Below, in pieces: positions 34,401 to 44,419 of a stretch of DNA of 64,000 nucleotides. The stretch is taken from NCBI GenBank assembly GCA_030407315.1, contig JALQPE010001931.1, forward strand, positions 1-64,000, in the 5' to 3' direction. The position numbers and the translations under genes are program-made. The notes under the pieces were generated by a model. It searched no databases and was not told the origin of the DNA. It was given only the letters and a program-made list of their open reading frames with translations. Numbering within the stretch: the stretch's first letter is position 1; each line of letters starts with the position of its first letter. The DNA is from Asparagopsis taxiformis (Eukaryota; Rhodophyta; Florideophyceae; Bonnemaisoniales; Bonnemaisoniaceae).

Positions 34401-36011
34401 GAACGAACATCGGCCACGACGGCTGGCCACGATGGCCTCGAGTTCAACCGCGACGCGACGCTCGATGACGTTCTCGACGAGGAACCGGATTTCCTCGACG
34501 AACAGCGCGCTGCCGAAGACGATTCGGCACGCGTGCCACCAGCTGACGTTCAGCTTCCCATTACGAGGGACGAGCTTATCGAAGCTCAACGCGAGGACGC
34601 GTTCTGTCAAACGATACTGACACGACAGTCCGAGACGCAGGACGCTGCATTCTTCGAAGGCCACGATGGCTTACTCCGACGCCGGAACCCTCACGGTGAG
34701 GAACGTACACAAATCGTTGTGCCGGCTTCGTTACGGCCGCGGCTGCTGGAGTTAACGCACCACCACGTCCTCGCTGGACATCCCGGGCAAACGCGTATGT
34801 ACTATACCCTACGGAGGACGTACTACTGGCCCGCGATGGCCGCCGACATCCACGCAACGGTACGAAACTGCGTTGGATGTGCGAAGAACCGCGTGAAGCT
34901 TCGCAAACGGACGAACCCGTTACGTTTATTTCCGGCTACGGAGCCGCTGCGAGACCTATGTATCGACATACTAGGTCCGCTGACGAAGACCACGCGTGGC
35001 AACCGATTTATCCTCGTGATAACGGACCGCTTCACGAAGCTGACTAGAGTCGTACCTCTACGAAATATCGATTCCGCCAACGTGGCGAGCGCGTTCGTCA
35101 ACGCGTGGGTCTTCTCGTATGGACCCCCACGGACGCTCATAAGCGATAACGGAAAGCAGTTCGCTGCTAAGTTTTTCCAGCGCGTCTGCAACGAAATCGG
35201 CGTGACGAACGTCTTTACGTCGACGTACCACCCCCAAACGAACGGGCAGGTGGAGCGCTACAACAGGACGATCCTGGCGATGCTGCGCAATTACGTGAAC
35301 GAAAACCAGAACGACTGGGATCGATACGCATCGGCGTTAACGTTTGCGTACAACACGCATGTGCATTCGAGCACGGGCACGACGCCCTTCGATTTGATTC
35401 TCACGAATCCACCGCCACCGTTGGCGCTACACACGTCGGTAACGAACCGCGAACTACCCGACGGGGGAGGGCGAGCCACTTACGTTCGTGAGCTCGCCAC
35501 AACGATGGACAACGCGTATCGAACGCTGAAGGCCGCGCAGGCACGTTATAAACGAAATTTCGACAAACGAGTCCGTGTCTCGAATCGAAACATCCGCGCG
35601 GGAGAATACGTATTCATCGACCCGACGGACGGGACCACGAAGGGCACGAAGCTCGGCAACCACGCGTTGGGACCGTTCCGCGTACTACGTAACGACGTAC
35701 GAACGTTCGTCATCCAACGAGGAGACGTAGTTGAACGTGTCAACTCGGACCGCGTTGCGTACGCGCCAACGCCGGCGAACGCGCCCCCGCCGGAGCCATA
35801 CGATGCCACCGAGGCAGACCTCGACAAGAACCGCGACGGTCCAGCGTATGTAGTAGACGACCTACTCAACCACCGCGTGAACGAGGACGGAACGTTAGAC
35901 TTCCTCGTGAAGTGGGTCGGGTATCGTAACCCTACGTGGGAACCCCGCCGGAACGTATCTGAAGAGAGCGTCTCTCGATACTTCGCACGCGTGCGACGAG
36001 CAACAACGTGA
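31461..36011 (+). CDS. pol: Pol of element B2 (PR-RT-RNaseH-IN-chromodomain), intact
   Basis: Counted from the frame opening at 31422 (1529 aa): protease active-site region AMDTCSGYNLI near residue 179; RT from about 537 (VIEPASSEWASP) with YLDD near 662; RNase H MIDTDAS near 810 and TEREC; integrase zinc finger HHHVLAGH..CVGC near 1113-1150; catalytic residues in IDILGPL (1180), ISDNGKQF (1239) and NGQVERYN (1273); GPF module near 1416; chromodomain FLVKWVGYRNPTWEP near 1475-1520. Produced by -1 frameshift from gag. Oddity: the protease motif is DTC rather than DTG, also in B1. No lesion is visible. Confidence 0.96.
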   Translation, partial: GKRPGDVGHEPPTSPEPLRKRGTTDVDDWSSAGSPMNESYVKLTAAKANSSHMTPDVGEETKSDGTNEPHTKRKPRRRARRATRKHDASEREKAKHAAYTKRVDAKEAIRAHTVKRRTASEDVDRAPVRTEPLVLDGHTCLLASKHYIVSGTIGLDLNVMRAITIAMDTCSGYNLIRTSLLPYDWVDRCLRDEELPKLGDANGRRLPIEGAILLRVRLGNSLFRVKFFVANTLAVPVIMGTSFMSKHVDAIRCRAQTIDLHRGDTIPIIAEGDTTTPYEEGEETNPNVEPPKRRERNAASNRPSRTFSVRLTKYTRVPAMSQRTVNVTTDATGLVFLEPKASVQFRHGLRIANGVVDVGPRETFSIIVSNFTKKDRELPKGATIAYAVRSPLGIVPLKREGGEALAKVLNLPLVDATTRTNTTGLGDETPDPLVNEKGNDPATNWQSTIDLSHLDDEDLRKRINEMLATHSSMWTSGRLGEINATEHRIELEPGTRPIRSMPYRQGPALRTIAEEQITKMLNEGVIEPASSEWASPIVLVPKKDGSLRFCVDYRRLNAKTIADSYPLPRMEDCLDSLGDAAIFTTLDCNAGYWQVPVSAEDRDKTTFTSFMGTYRYVRMPFGLRNAPATFQRTLDIILSGVRWQSCLVYLDDVIVFSKDLESHLGHVDQVLSLLRAAGVTLKLTKCSFFQPRVDYLGHVITPGKLHVAARNKEAFRTATFPRDKTQCRSFLGAANVYRRFVKAYAEIARPLNTMLKKDASPDWTNPTDAQTNAFETLKTILVSPPVLHLPKAGRPFMIDTDASAYQLGATLLQQQNEDKPNEWVPIGYWSKTLNETERGYSATERECYSVVWAITSLRPYVEGQRFTVRTDHEALRWLMTLTDASGRLLRWRLRVAEFDFEVTYRPGRVHQVPDALSRVISTYDDGRPVDDDVPSYGDAVLVTTRSRRQPTRNGQGRTTSVRKKATNARGHDDPSNETRDERTSATTAGHDGLEFNRDATLDDVLDEEPDFLDEQRAAEDDSARVPPADVQLPITRDELIEAQREDAFCQTILTRQSETQDAAFFEGHDGLLRRRNPHGEERTQIVVPASLRPRLLELTHHHVLAGHPGQTRMYYTLRRTYYWPAMAADIHATVRNCVGCAKNRVKLRKRTNPLRLFPATEPLRDLCIDILGPLTKTTRGNRFILVITDRFTKLTRVVPLRNIDSANVASAFVNAWVFSYGPPRTLISDNGKQFAAKFFQRVCNEIGVTNVFTSTYHPQTNGQVERYNRTILAMLRNYVNENQNDWDRYASALTFAYNTHVHSSTGTTPFDLILTNPPPPLALHTSVTNRELPDGGGRATYVRELATTMDNAYRTLKAAQARYKRNFDKRVRVSNRNIRAGEYVFIDPTDGTTKGTKLGNHALGPFRVLRNDVRTFVIQRGDVVERVNSDRVAYAPTPANAPPPEPYDATEADLDKNRDGPAYVVDDLLNHRVNEDGTLDFLVKWVGYRNPTWEPRRNVSEESVSRYFARVRRATT

Positions 36012-37253
36012 AAGGCCACGACGGCCCCCGAAAACGCACACGAGCGTCGGGTTAAGCGCACGCGTGCGCGACGTTGCACGATGCAACAAACGAAGGCGAC
36101 GAGCCGCACGAACGAGAAGCGAAGGCACAACGAGTGGCCGGGACGTCCACCCTTGCGTTGGGGGGGCGCGATGCGTGCTAGAGCCGTCGCTCTTTTCGTT
36201 TTCGACACCATACGTTGGTGGAGGCACGAGCGCCAACGAAAGATTGGACGACGAGTCCACGCGCGGACGATTCACACGATGTGAAGAGCCACGACTGGCT
36301 CGACAGTGTTGACCGTCCCACGGGCAAAGGTGACGACACCACGGGCCACGGACGGACAACACGTCAGATTTTTCGCGCGAAAAATTATACTTGGGCCAGC
36401 GGGCCATGGACGCACGGTACGAAAAATCGGGCCGATTACAGTGCGCTAATCCGGCCAAATCTCGGGACACGCGTGCCCCGAAAATTTCGTAATTTTGGCA
36501 TGTCACGTGAGCCATCGTACGTCCCCGTGGACAGCCGCTGACAACGAGTCGCATCGACCAACGAGGTCAACGCCAAACAGCTCGCGAGCTAACGGCAACG
36601 TGACGCCGGTAGGCGGAGAAACGACGTAGGACGGACGCGTCCCCAGCGAAGATGGCAACGGCCTCATTACGAAACTCCCCGCACGAAGCGGAACGAAGCT
36701 ATACGTTAGCCGACGAATTAGACCAACGGGTCTCAGCGCACGAAGCGCGCGAGTAAAGCGTGCGAAAGACGAGCCAACGAGGCCGCGACGACGGACGGCG
36801 AACCGTATCGCCATCGTGAGGCACGACGCCGAACGCGGTAGCCACGTACGGCAACCACGGAACGACACAACGGTGTCCTGCCACGCGGGCATAACGAACG
36901 ACGCGCGGAAGCGAAAAGCCCGCCGGCCAGTCGAACGCACGTAACGAAACACGAATACGCAACGGCGTACAAGCTGGTAGCCAACGTAAACGGCACAGCT
37001 GAAGGCAGCAAGCCGACGAAAAGTTGGCTCACGTAACAGCCTCAAACGCCCGCGGGCATGCGAAGCGACTGCGTCAATCGCGTCCCCGTCGGGTTCGCAA
37101 GTCGAATGAACGAAATTACGCAACGGCGTAGAGGACGAGCATTACGTATGCCCAGGTGCACGTCGCACCACATAACGAATGAGCTAACGAAACGCTCCTC
37201 GGACGCCGCGGCGAACGACGCCACCACACGAAGCGGACTAGCGCAACGATTGC

Positions 37254-37950
37254 GCCACCGGCTAACGTGAAGCCGCGGGAACGTGAAGCGCGACGGCGCT
37301 AACGGTGTTAACGGCTATACGAAAAGCCAAGCCCGCCGGCAAAAACGTTGTCTACGGAACCGCGACGCACCACGACGCACTACCGCGTACACGCAACGGC
37401 GTGAAGCGTCAAGCCAACTCACGCGCGAGTCGGCCTGACGCTTAGCGAATTTTCCGTCCAGCTCACCGGAGCGAATTAAAATTGGCACCGACGTGCTACG
37501 TGCCAGAGAGCTCGAATGCTCAACGGAATTCGACACCCGACGGGGTTATCCGCACGAGGAACGACGGCGGAAACGAATTCCGAGATAGTTACAAAATGAT
37601 AACGCCACTGGCCAACGTGAAGCCGCGGCAACGCGAAGCGCGACGGCGCTAATGACGTCAACGGCTATACGAAAAGCCAAGCCCGCCGGCCACCACGTCG
37701 TCAACGAAACCGCAACGTACTGCGACGAATTACTACATACACGCCACGGCGTAGAACGTCAAACCGACTCACACGCCCGTCGGTCTGACGTTCGACGAAA
37801 TTTTCGCCCAGCTCATCGGAGCAAATTAAAATGGGCACCGATGTGCTACGCGCTAAGGAGCTCGAATGCTCAACGAAATCCGACACCCGACGGGGTTATC
37901 CGAACGAGAAACGACGGCGGAAACGATTTGCGAGTTAGTTACTAAATGAT
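37254..37950. repeat. 350-bp tandem duplication in B2
   Basis: Two direct copies with period 350 bp, starting GCCACCGGCTAACGTGAAGC (37254) and GCCACTGGCCAACGTGAAGC (37604). Both contain AACGGCTATACGAAAAGCC and AGCTCGAATGCTCAACG. B1 has only one copy (26777-27126), and the second B2 copy looks closer to it than the first does. Confidence 0.8.
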
Positions 37951-38148
37951 ACGCACGCCAACGGGCTCTAAGATCGAGGTTAACGTACCACTCGCAGTGA
38001 AAAGCCGCCGCTACGCGCCGCCGCTTTGCCGAATAATTGCGTGTGTTACGAACCTGCCAACGGGCACGCGCCGCCGCGAACTCGAAACACGGGCTACGTA
38101 AGCCTTACGACACCCGACGGGGTAGACGCCACAACAAAAAAATTGTGG

Positions 38149-38174
38149 GGAGGGGCTTAACGCTAAACCCCTCC
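38149..38174. terminator. GGAGGGG/CCCCTCC hairpin between convergent ORFs
   Basis: Inverted repeat GGAGGGG-12 nt-CCCCTCC, preceded by an A-run and ACAA/TTGT, about 140 nt beyond the accessory ORF stop and on the pol 3' side. The same structure is kept in B1 (about 27322-27350). Possible transcript-end or RNA structural element; no direct evidence of function. Confidence 0.35.
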
Positions 38175-38310
38175 TCTGCTGCAGACGACCTGCCAAACGC
38201 AAATTACGAAGCTCAACGGAGCCATGCGATTACGCAAAGAAACAAGACGAAGTTTACGAAGCAATACGATGCTAGAGCCGACGTGGCCTACGAACTAACC
38301 TAGGAACGAC

Positions 38311-40539
38311 CTAGTAGCGACGAGAACGCTTGCCCGCAGGGTCATACGGACCAGGGCCTTCGCCGCGGCTATCGTGGCTGCGGCTGCGACTGGGCTGAAC
38401 GAAGCCCGGCGCGTACGGATCGACGGTCTGCGTGACCACGGGGGCTCGCTCGCGACGAGACGCGGGATCCCTAGCGTAAGGATCCGCAGTCCCGTGACTG
38501 CGCGTATCCGAAGGGCGCGCCGGAGCGGGGTCGCGTGGCAGGTACGCCGCTGCGTGACCATACCCGACGGGGTCGCCGAAGCCGCCGCCACTCGCGTAAC
38601 CGTACGGTTCATTACGAACGCCAACGGGCGGCGCGTAACTACGAGTCGCCGCGGCGAGACGCTCGGAAATCGCGCGTTCCGTTGCCAAGCGGGCAGTCAG
38701 GTCCAACGTCTGGGCCCTGAACTCTTCGGCTGCGCGAGCCACGGACGAGATGAGGGAACGGATAACCCAGCCGTCCGCACGAGGCGGAGCGGACATCGAC
38801 GTACCGAGAAGCCGGCGGGCATCCTCATCGGAGACGCGGTCGTCCAGGCTAACGAAGCGTGGCGCGCGTTCGGCCGGCGTGGCCACACTCGGACGACTGA
38901 CCTGGGCAACGTTGCCCCCTCCCGTAGCCTCGCGTGGCACGACCTCTCGAGGACCCGGCGCACGCGGCGCTTCCTTTTGATGGCCACGACGGCCAGAACG
39001 CGTCCCTCGGGGGCGCTCGTTGCCCCCGAGGCCGCCGAAATAACCGGCACGATTGCCACGACGGCGTTCGGAACGGGAAGCGACCCGCGGCACGTAAGCC
39101 CCATCGCTACGAACGGAGACGAACTCCTGGTTATCGCCGCTTGCGTAATCGGGACGTATAACCCGATACTCCGGCCCCAATGCAAGGGCGCCGCGAACCT
39201 CAGCCAACGCGCTGGTGACGGAGACAAACGTGTCGGAACCGTCAACCGGGATTGCACGAAGCATCTCGTAATCGGCCAGGAAGTCCAACGTGGACTCCGG
39301 CAGTAGGCACGCGCGCCCGAACACACGACGTTCCACGAATAGCGAGCACGCGAGCATCGCTGCGTGTTCGATGTCCACGGCCATAAGGAAACGTTCCTTC
39401 ACGGGGGCAGGCGCGTCCTTCACGGCATCGGTGAAATAATGTACCACGCGTGGTAATAACGTGGACGACCCACGGGGGTACGGAAACTCCTCGACTACTT
39501 CCGGCAACGGCGGGAAGTAGAGCTCGCTCGGGACGACCCACGGAGCTGACGCGTGCGACACACGATAGTCGTCCGCGTTCACGTGGCGGAGAGCGAAGTG
39601 GTCATCGTACGACACGACGCTTTTGGAGATGACGCTCAACGAAAGAGCAGTCTTCCATTCGGCACGTTGCCTTTCGGAAAGTGTCCGCGGACATACGAAT
39701 ACGGACGACACCGAGATGAACGGCGGTTCCTCGGGCGTCCCCTTCCATAAGTATGCGTCCATACGGTCGACGTAGATCGCGTCGTTGACGTCACGCAACC
39801 ACGAGCGGTCGCAACGTATCGACGCCGGGATCTGGTAACGTTCCGATCCCGGCGGCCCGTTGGCGAAACGACGCCCGGCTGCTCGCCCCCACGTATCTTC
39901 GGCGGAACGCATATAGTCGACGACCGCGCGGGCGTCCAGACGATCTCTGGCCAACGTGGCGAGATCGTCATCCGTGATACCCACGCGGGGCAACGCAGCC
40001 CACGCGTGGGTCAGGACGCCTACGTTTAGCGCCGCCCCGCCACGTGAGGCGGTGCCGACCGTCCCAACGGGGTCACCACCCTCCGGCGAGGGGTCCTGGC
40101 GAGGAGAACGCGGCGAGCCATCACGACGAGGCACGCCCGTGCGGGCCGCCGCCACAGCACGACGCGAACGAGCGGCCGCTGCCATCGCGGCTACACCCGT
40201 CGACGGGGCCGCGGCATCCGGAATGATGGGTGACGAATTCCCCGAGTCGGACGCCGTTGCGTCATCATCACGTGTGGCGACGGCCCTAGCAGCCTCGGCA
40301 GGCGTCACGGAAGCCACCAGGCGAGACGGAGCCATCGGGCGAGACGAAGAGGCGACGGCCTGCGAAGCAACGGCTTCTCCCGCCCTCACGGATGGGGCGG
40401 GCGCGACGGACGCTTCCGTCGCTGGCGGCGCACCGGCCCCGACGAGGGAGGGAGCGCCCTGCGAAGGGGTTCTCGCTCCACCTCCAGCAGAGCCGGCGGG
40501 CCGCGGGGTGTTAGCATCGGTACTGCGAGTCGTAACCAT
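38311..40539 (-). CDS. Antisense accessory protein of element B2 (about 742 aa)
   Basis: Intact ORF on the strand opposite gag-pol. First ATG in frame is 40539 (MVTTRSTDANTPRPAG); the open frame continues upstream to 40683 without ATG and would encode a hydrophobic stretch (FRLARVALVVVLVALVV). Residues 1-230 are Ala/Pro/Ser/Arg-rich; the core begins near 235 with IPASIRCDRSWL, then NDAIYVDRMDAYL, VSSVFVCPRTL and VVHYFTDAVKDAPAPVKERF near 366, followed by ERRVFGRACLLPEST. A shorter helix region (AAEEFRAQTLDLTARLATER) and a Gly/Tyr then Ser/Arg tail end the protein. The core matches accessory proteins of A and E. No known family recognised. Confidence 0.85.
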   Translation of the reverse strand: MVTTRSTDANTPRPAGSAGGGARTPSQGAPSLVGAGAPPATEASVAPAPSVRAGEAVASQAVASSSRPMAPSRLVASVTPAEAARAVATRDDDATASDSGNSSPIIPDAAAPSTGVAAMAAAARSRRAVAAARTGVPRRDGSPRSPRQDPSPEGGDPVGTVGTASRGGAALNVGVLTHAWAALPRVGITDDDLATLARDRLDARAVVDYMRSAEDTWGRAAGRRFANGPPGSERYQIPASIRCDRSWLRDVNDAIYVDRMDAYLWKGTPEEPPFISVSSVFVCPRTLSERQRAEWKTALSLSVISKSVVSYDDHFALRHVNADDYRVSHASAPWVVPSELYFPPLPEVVEEFPYPRGSSTLLPRVVHYFTDAVKDAPAPVKERFLMAVDIEHAAMLACSLFVERRVFGRACLLPESTLDFLADYEMLRAIPVDGSDTFVSVTSALAEVRGALALGPEYRVIRPDYASGDNQEFVSVRSDGAYVPRVASRSERRRGNRAGYFGGLGGNERPRGTRSGRRGHQKEAPRAPGPREVVPREATGGGNVAQVSRPSVATPAERAPRFVSLDDRVSDEDARRLLGTSMSAPPRADGWVIRSLISSVARAAEEFRAQTLDLTARLATERAISERLAAATRSYAPPVGVRNEPYGYASGGGFGDPVGYGHAAAYLPRDPAPARPSDTRSHGTADPYARDPASRRERAPVVTQTVDPYAPGFVQPSRSRSHDSRGEGPGPYDPAGKRSRRY

Positions 40540-41119
40540 CGTGGTTACGCTGTACACGATAATTACGACGAGTGCAACGAGCACGACGACGAGAGCCACG
40601 CGGGCTAAACGGAACAAGAGAACGAAAGGAACGGAGGTAGTAGTACCCAGCGGGGGAAGAGGATAAGGGAGAACGAAAGGCAACGGCCTGGATGACGATG
40701 GTGAGAGGAAGGGTGAGCGACGATCGCTATCACGTTAAGCCGCCGCTTAAATATCCTTCGGACGACCGTTGTCGACATGCCCGCTGGCAGATTCACGAAA
40801 AGGCCGCGGCCTGCGCTCGTATCGCGCTGAATTGAAGCACACCCGCGTGGTGGAATTGGACACTGCATCCGTTGCAGGAAAACGCCTAAGCGAGGCATTG
40901 ACGTACGACGCCAACGGGCGGGCCGCGATGATTACGAAAGAGCCGGAGCGCACGCGCGCGCTCCGGCGCCGTGGCGATTCGATCAGCCAACCGGGCCATG
41001 TACGTTTCAACGAGATTTTTCGGGACAACTGCCACGTCCGCAGTTGTACCCGAAAAGGCGCCACGGCCCCGTGTCTCAGGCGCGTCCTGACGGGCCTCGC
41101 GTGGCCGGGACGTCCACGT

Positions 41120-41134
41120 GTGGGGGTGGGGCTG
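41120..41134 (+). other. Polypurine tract of element B2
   Basis: GTGGGGGTGGGGCTG directly before the 3' LTR start (41135). The identical tract precedes the B1 3' LTR at 43748. Confidence 0.65.
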
Positions 41135-41793
41135 TGTAGTATACGTGGCAATTCCGAAATTGCGAATAATTACGATTTCCGCGGAATTACGAATTTCCGC
41201 GGACCGAGCGGCGACAGCAATGCACGAACATTGCTGGCGCATGCGCGCGCGCAGTCGGCACACGTGTGCAACGAACGTATTGGCAACGGCCAACGGACCA
41301 ACGGGTCCCTACGTGTGACCCACAAGGTCCTTTCCCATTCGGGGACGTTACGAGCAGTGTTTACACTGTAAAGCGATGCCATCGTGGCCATATAGGTATT
41401 GGCATCGTGCCGGGAGGGAAAGGGGACAAGACAACGATCGAGCAACGGCTCTAGTCTACGACTGACTTCTACGTTTACGTTTACGTTTTGCCTAACGAGG
41501 CTTCGTCTCCGTCGAGCTGCGTACTCCCTACCCATCGCCGCACGTAAGGCTGATTGCGTGTAGTGCCTCCGGGCTTGGTCGAGAGCGCCTCCGGTGACGT
41601 ACCACCTCGTGTGCTAACGTAATCCTCGCGTGGATTGTTGCGTCGTGACGCTCGTGTCTACTCGCTAACCACTCTACCTTCCTACCTAACAATACAGTCA
41701 AAACACCAGCGGGTGGACTGCTCGTTTCGTTTCGTTAAGGACAGCGTGTCCGTGGCTCGTACCAGCTACTTCTAGAACTAACGTGGTTCCACA
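41135..41793 (+). repeat. 3' LTR of element B2
   Basis: 659 bp, matches 28317-28975; outer end ..GGTTCCACA followed by the GATAC duplication (41794-41798), after which the interrupted B1 accessory ORF resumes. Confidence 0.95.
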
Positions 41794-41798
41794 GATAC

Positions 41799-43147
41799 TC
41801 CGGCCCCAACGCGAGGGCGCCGCGAGTCTCCGCCACCACGCCGGTGACGGAAACGAACATGTCGGAGCCTTCGACCGGCATTGCACGAAGCAATTCGTAA
41901 TCTGCCAGGTAGTCCAGCGTGGACTCCGGCAGTAGGCACGCGCGCCCAAACACACGCCGCTCCACGTAGAGCGAGCAAGCGAACATCGCTGCGTGTTCAA
42001 CGTCCACCGCCGTGAGGAAACGTTCCTTCACCTCCGCAGGCGCGTCCTGCATCGTTCCGGTGAAGTAATGTACCACGCGAGGTAATAACGTAGATGACCC
42101 GCGGGGATACGGATACGCGCCTACCACGTCTGGCAGCGTCGGGAAATAATCCCTACCCGGAACACCTAGCGAGGTGGACGCGTGCGACACACGAAAGTCG
42201 TCCGCGTCGGCGTAACGGAGCGCGAAGTAGTCGTCGTACGATATGACGCGGTTGCCCATAACGCTCAACGAGAGCGCGGTTTTCCACTCGGCACGCTGCC
42301 GCTCCGTCAATGTCCGCGGACACACGTACACGGACGCCAACGCAGTGAACGGCGGTTCGTCGGGCGTCCCCTTCCATAAGTATGCGTCCATGATGTCTAC
42401 GTAGACCGCATCGTTAGCGTCGCGCAACCACGAACGGTCGCAACGAATTGACGCCGGGATCTGGTAACGTTCCGATCCCGCGGGCCCGTGGGCGAAACGA
42501 CGCCCGGCACGACGCCCCCACGAATCTTCAGCAATGCGCATGTACTCGAGTACTGCGCGTGCGTCCAAACGATCTTTGGCCAGCGTGGCCACGTCCTCGT
42601 CCGACACAGCCACCCGAGGCAGCACCGTCCACGCGTGGGATAGGGAACTCGCGTCGAGCGCGACGCCGTTGCGATCGGAGGTTCCGACGGTTCCCGTGGG
42701 AACGTCCAACCCCGACGAGTCCCGACGGGGAGACTGGGGAGAACCCTCACGACGAGGTTCGCCAGCGCGCGACGCTGCCCCGGCACGACGTAAACGAGCG
42801 GCCGCGGCCATCGCAGCCACTCCACGACCAGAGGGCACGACCTCCGGCACTATCGGTGACTCCGGACTCGAGACAGACGCCGCGGCGTCGCCATCAGTAG
42901 GGGCAGCGGCCCCTACAGCCTCGACAGGCGGAACGGGAGCCGTCGGGCGTGACGATGAGGCAACGGCCTGCGGAGCAACGGCTTGAACCGCCCCAACGGT
43001 CGGGGCGGGCGCGACGGACGCTTCCGTGGCTGGCAGCGCACCGACCCTGGCGAGGGAGGGAGCGCCCTGGGAAGGGTTCCTCGCTCCACCTCCAGCAGAG
43101 CCGGCGGGCCGCGGAGTGTTAGCATCGGTGCTACGGGTCGTAACCAT
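41799..43147 (-). pseudogene. Antisense accessory ORF of B1, N-terminal part
   Basis: N-terminal about 450 residues of the B-family accessory protein, cut by B2 at its 3' side. ATG at 43147 (MVTTRSTD) matches the B2 start; in this copy the frame also stays open upstream to another ATG at 43510, which would add a hydrophobic segment (FRLARVAFVLVLVALVV). Contains the shared core: IPASIRCDRSWLRD, NDAVYVDIMDAYL, VVHYFTGTMQDAPAEVKERF and ERRVFGRACLLPEST. The C-terminal remainder lies at 27485-28316. Confidence 0.87.
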
Positions 43148-43747
43148 CGTGGTTACGCTGTACGCAATATTCACGACGAGTGCAACGAGCACAAGGACGA
43201 AGGCCACGCGGGCAAGACGAAACGAGAGAACGAGGAGAACGGAAGCAGCAAGGAGTACCCAGCGGGGAAAAAGGGAGTGCGGAAAGGAAAGGCAACGGCC
43301 TGGATGTCGATGGTGAGAGGAAGGGTGAGCGACGATCGCTAACACGTTAAGCCGCGGCTTAAATAGACGTCCGACGACCGTCGTCGTAATGCCCGTTGGC
43401 AGATTCACGAAAAGGCCGCGGCCTGCGCTCGTATCGCGCTGAATTGAAGCACACCCGCGTGGTGGAATTGGACACTGCATCCGTTGCAGGGAAACGCCTA
43501 AGCGAGGCATTGACGTACGACGCCAACGGGTGGGCCGCGATGATTACGAAAGAGCCGGAGCGCACGCGCGCGCTCCGGCGCCGTGGCGATCCGATCAGCC
43601 AACCGGGCCGCGTACGTTTAAACGAGATTTTTTCGGGACAGCTGCCACGTCCGCAGTTGTACCCGAAAAGGCGCCACGGCCCCGTGTCTCAGGCGCGTCC
43701 TGACGGGCCTCGCGTGGCCGGGACGTCCACGTGTGGGGGTGGGGCTG

Positions 43748-44414
43748 TGTAGTATACGTGGCAATTCCGAAATTGCAAATATTTACGTTTTCCGCGGAAT
43801 TCGAATTTCGGCGGATACGACCGGCGACAGCAATGAACGAACATTGCTGGCGCATGCGCGCGCGCAACCGGCACACGTGTGCAACGAACGTACTGGCAAC
43901 GGCCAACGGACCAACGGGTCCCTACGTGTGACCCACAAGGTCCTTTCCCATTCGGGGACGTTACGAACAGTGTTTACACTGTAAAGCGATGCCATCGTGG
44001 CCATATAGGTATTGGCATCGTGCCGGGAGGGAAAGGGGACAAGACAACGATCGAGCAACGGCTCTAGTCTACGACTGACTTCTACGTTTACGTTTACGTT
44101 TTGCCTAGCGAGGCTTCGTCTCCGTCGAGCTGCGTACTCCCTACCCATCGCCGCACGTAAGGCTGATTGCGTGTAGTGCCTCCGGGCTTGGTCGAGAGCG
44201 CCTCCGGTGACGTGCCACCTCGTTTATTAAACGTAATCCTCGCGTGGATTGTTGCGTCGTGACGCTCGTGTCTACTCGCTAACCTATCTCTACCTTCCTA
44301 CCTACCAATACAGTCAAACACCAGCGGGTGGACTGCTCGTTTCGTTTCGTTTCGTAAGGACAGCGTGTCCACTGGCTCGTACCAGCTACTTCGTCACCGA
44401 ACTATCGTTCCACA
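43748..44414 (+). repeat. 3' LTR of element B1
   Basis: 667 bp, matches 17837-18503 with about two substitutions. Followed by the GCGAG duplication (44415-44419) and the resumed accessory ORF of element E. Preceded by the polypurine tract GTGGGGGTGGGGCTG. Confidence 0.95.
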
Positions 44415-44419
44415 GCGAG

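Larger units (their letters stand above)
36012..38310. other. Noncoding region of B2 between convergent pol and accessory ORF
   Basis: About 2.3 kb with no gene I can support. It holds the ATTTTTCGCGCGAAAAAT palindrome (near 36368-36385), a 350-bp tandem duplication (37254-37950) and a hairpin at 38149-38174. Weak small ORFs such as 36081-36284 are near-identical to B1 by descent and show no recognisable motif. Confidence 0.6.
28317..41793 (+). mobile_element. Element B2: structurally complete 13.5-kb chromovirus
   Basis: Plus-strand, 13,477 bp. LTRs 28317-28975 and 41135-41793 differ by about two substitutions and two 1-base indels by eye. Primer site 28977-28994, gag 29080-31482, canonical -1 slippery site 31461-31467, intact 1.5-kb-residue pol frame to 36011, antisense accessory ORF 38311-40539, polypurine tract just before the 3' LTR. 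Perfect GATAC duplication. It sits inside B1's accessory ORF. No coding lesion is visible, so it is the best candidate for an active element in this window. Confidence 0.96.
17837..44414 (+). mobile_element. Element B1: Ty3/gypsy chromovirus carrying nested B2
   Basis: Plus-strand element: LTRs 17837-18503 and 43748-44414, primer site 18505-18522, gag, pol, and antisense accessory ORF split by B2 (28317-41793). Without B2 it is about 13.1 kb. Its LTRs differ from each other at about two positions by eye, and it is bounded by GCGAG duplications. Internally it is nearly identical to B2 but its LTRs belong to a distinguishable subtype (for example GCAAATATTTACG versus GCGAATAATTACG near the start). 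Confidence 0.95.

Noticed and set aside
40539..40683. Envelope gene in the antisense ORF because of the hydrophobic stretch
   Set aside because: Only one hydrophobic segment, no furin-like site, no Cys-rich ectodomain, and the orientation is antisense.
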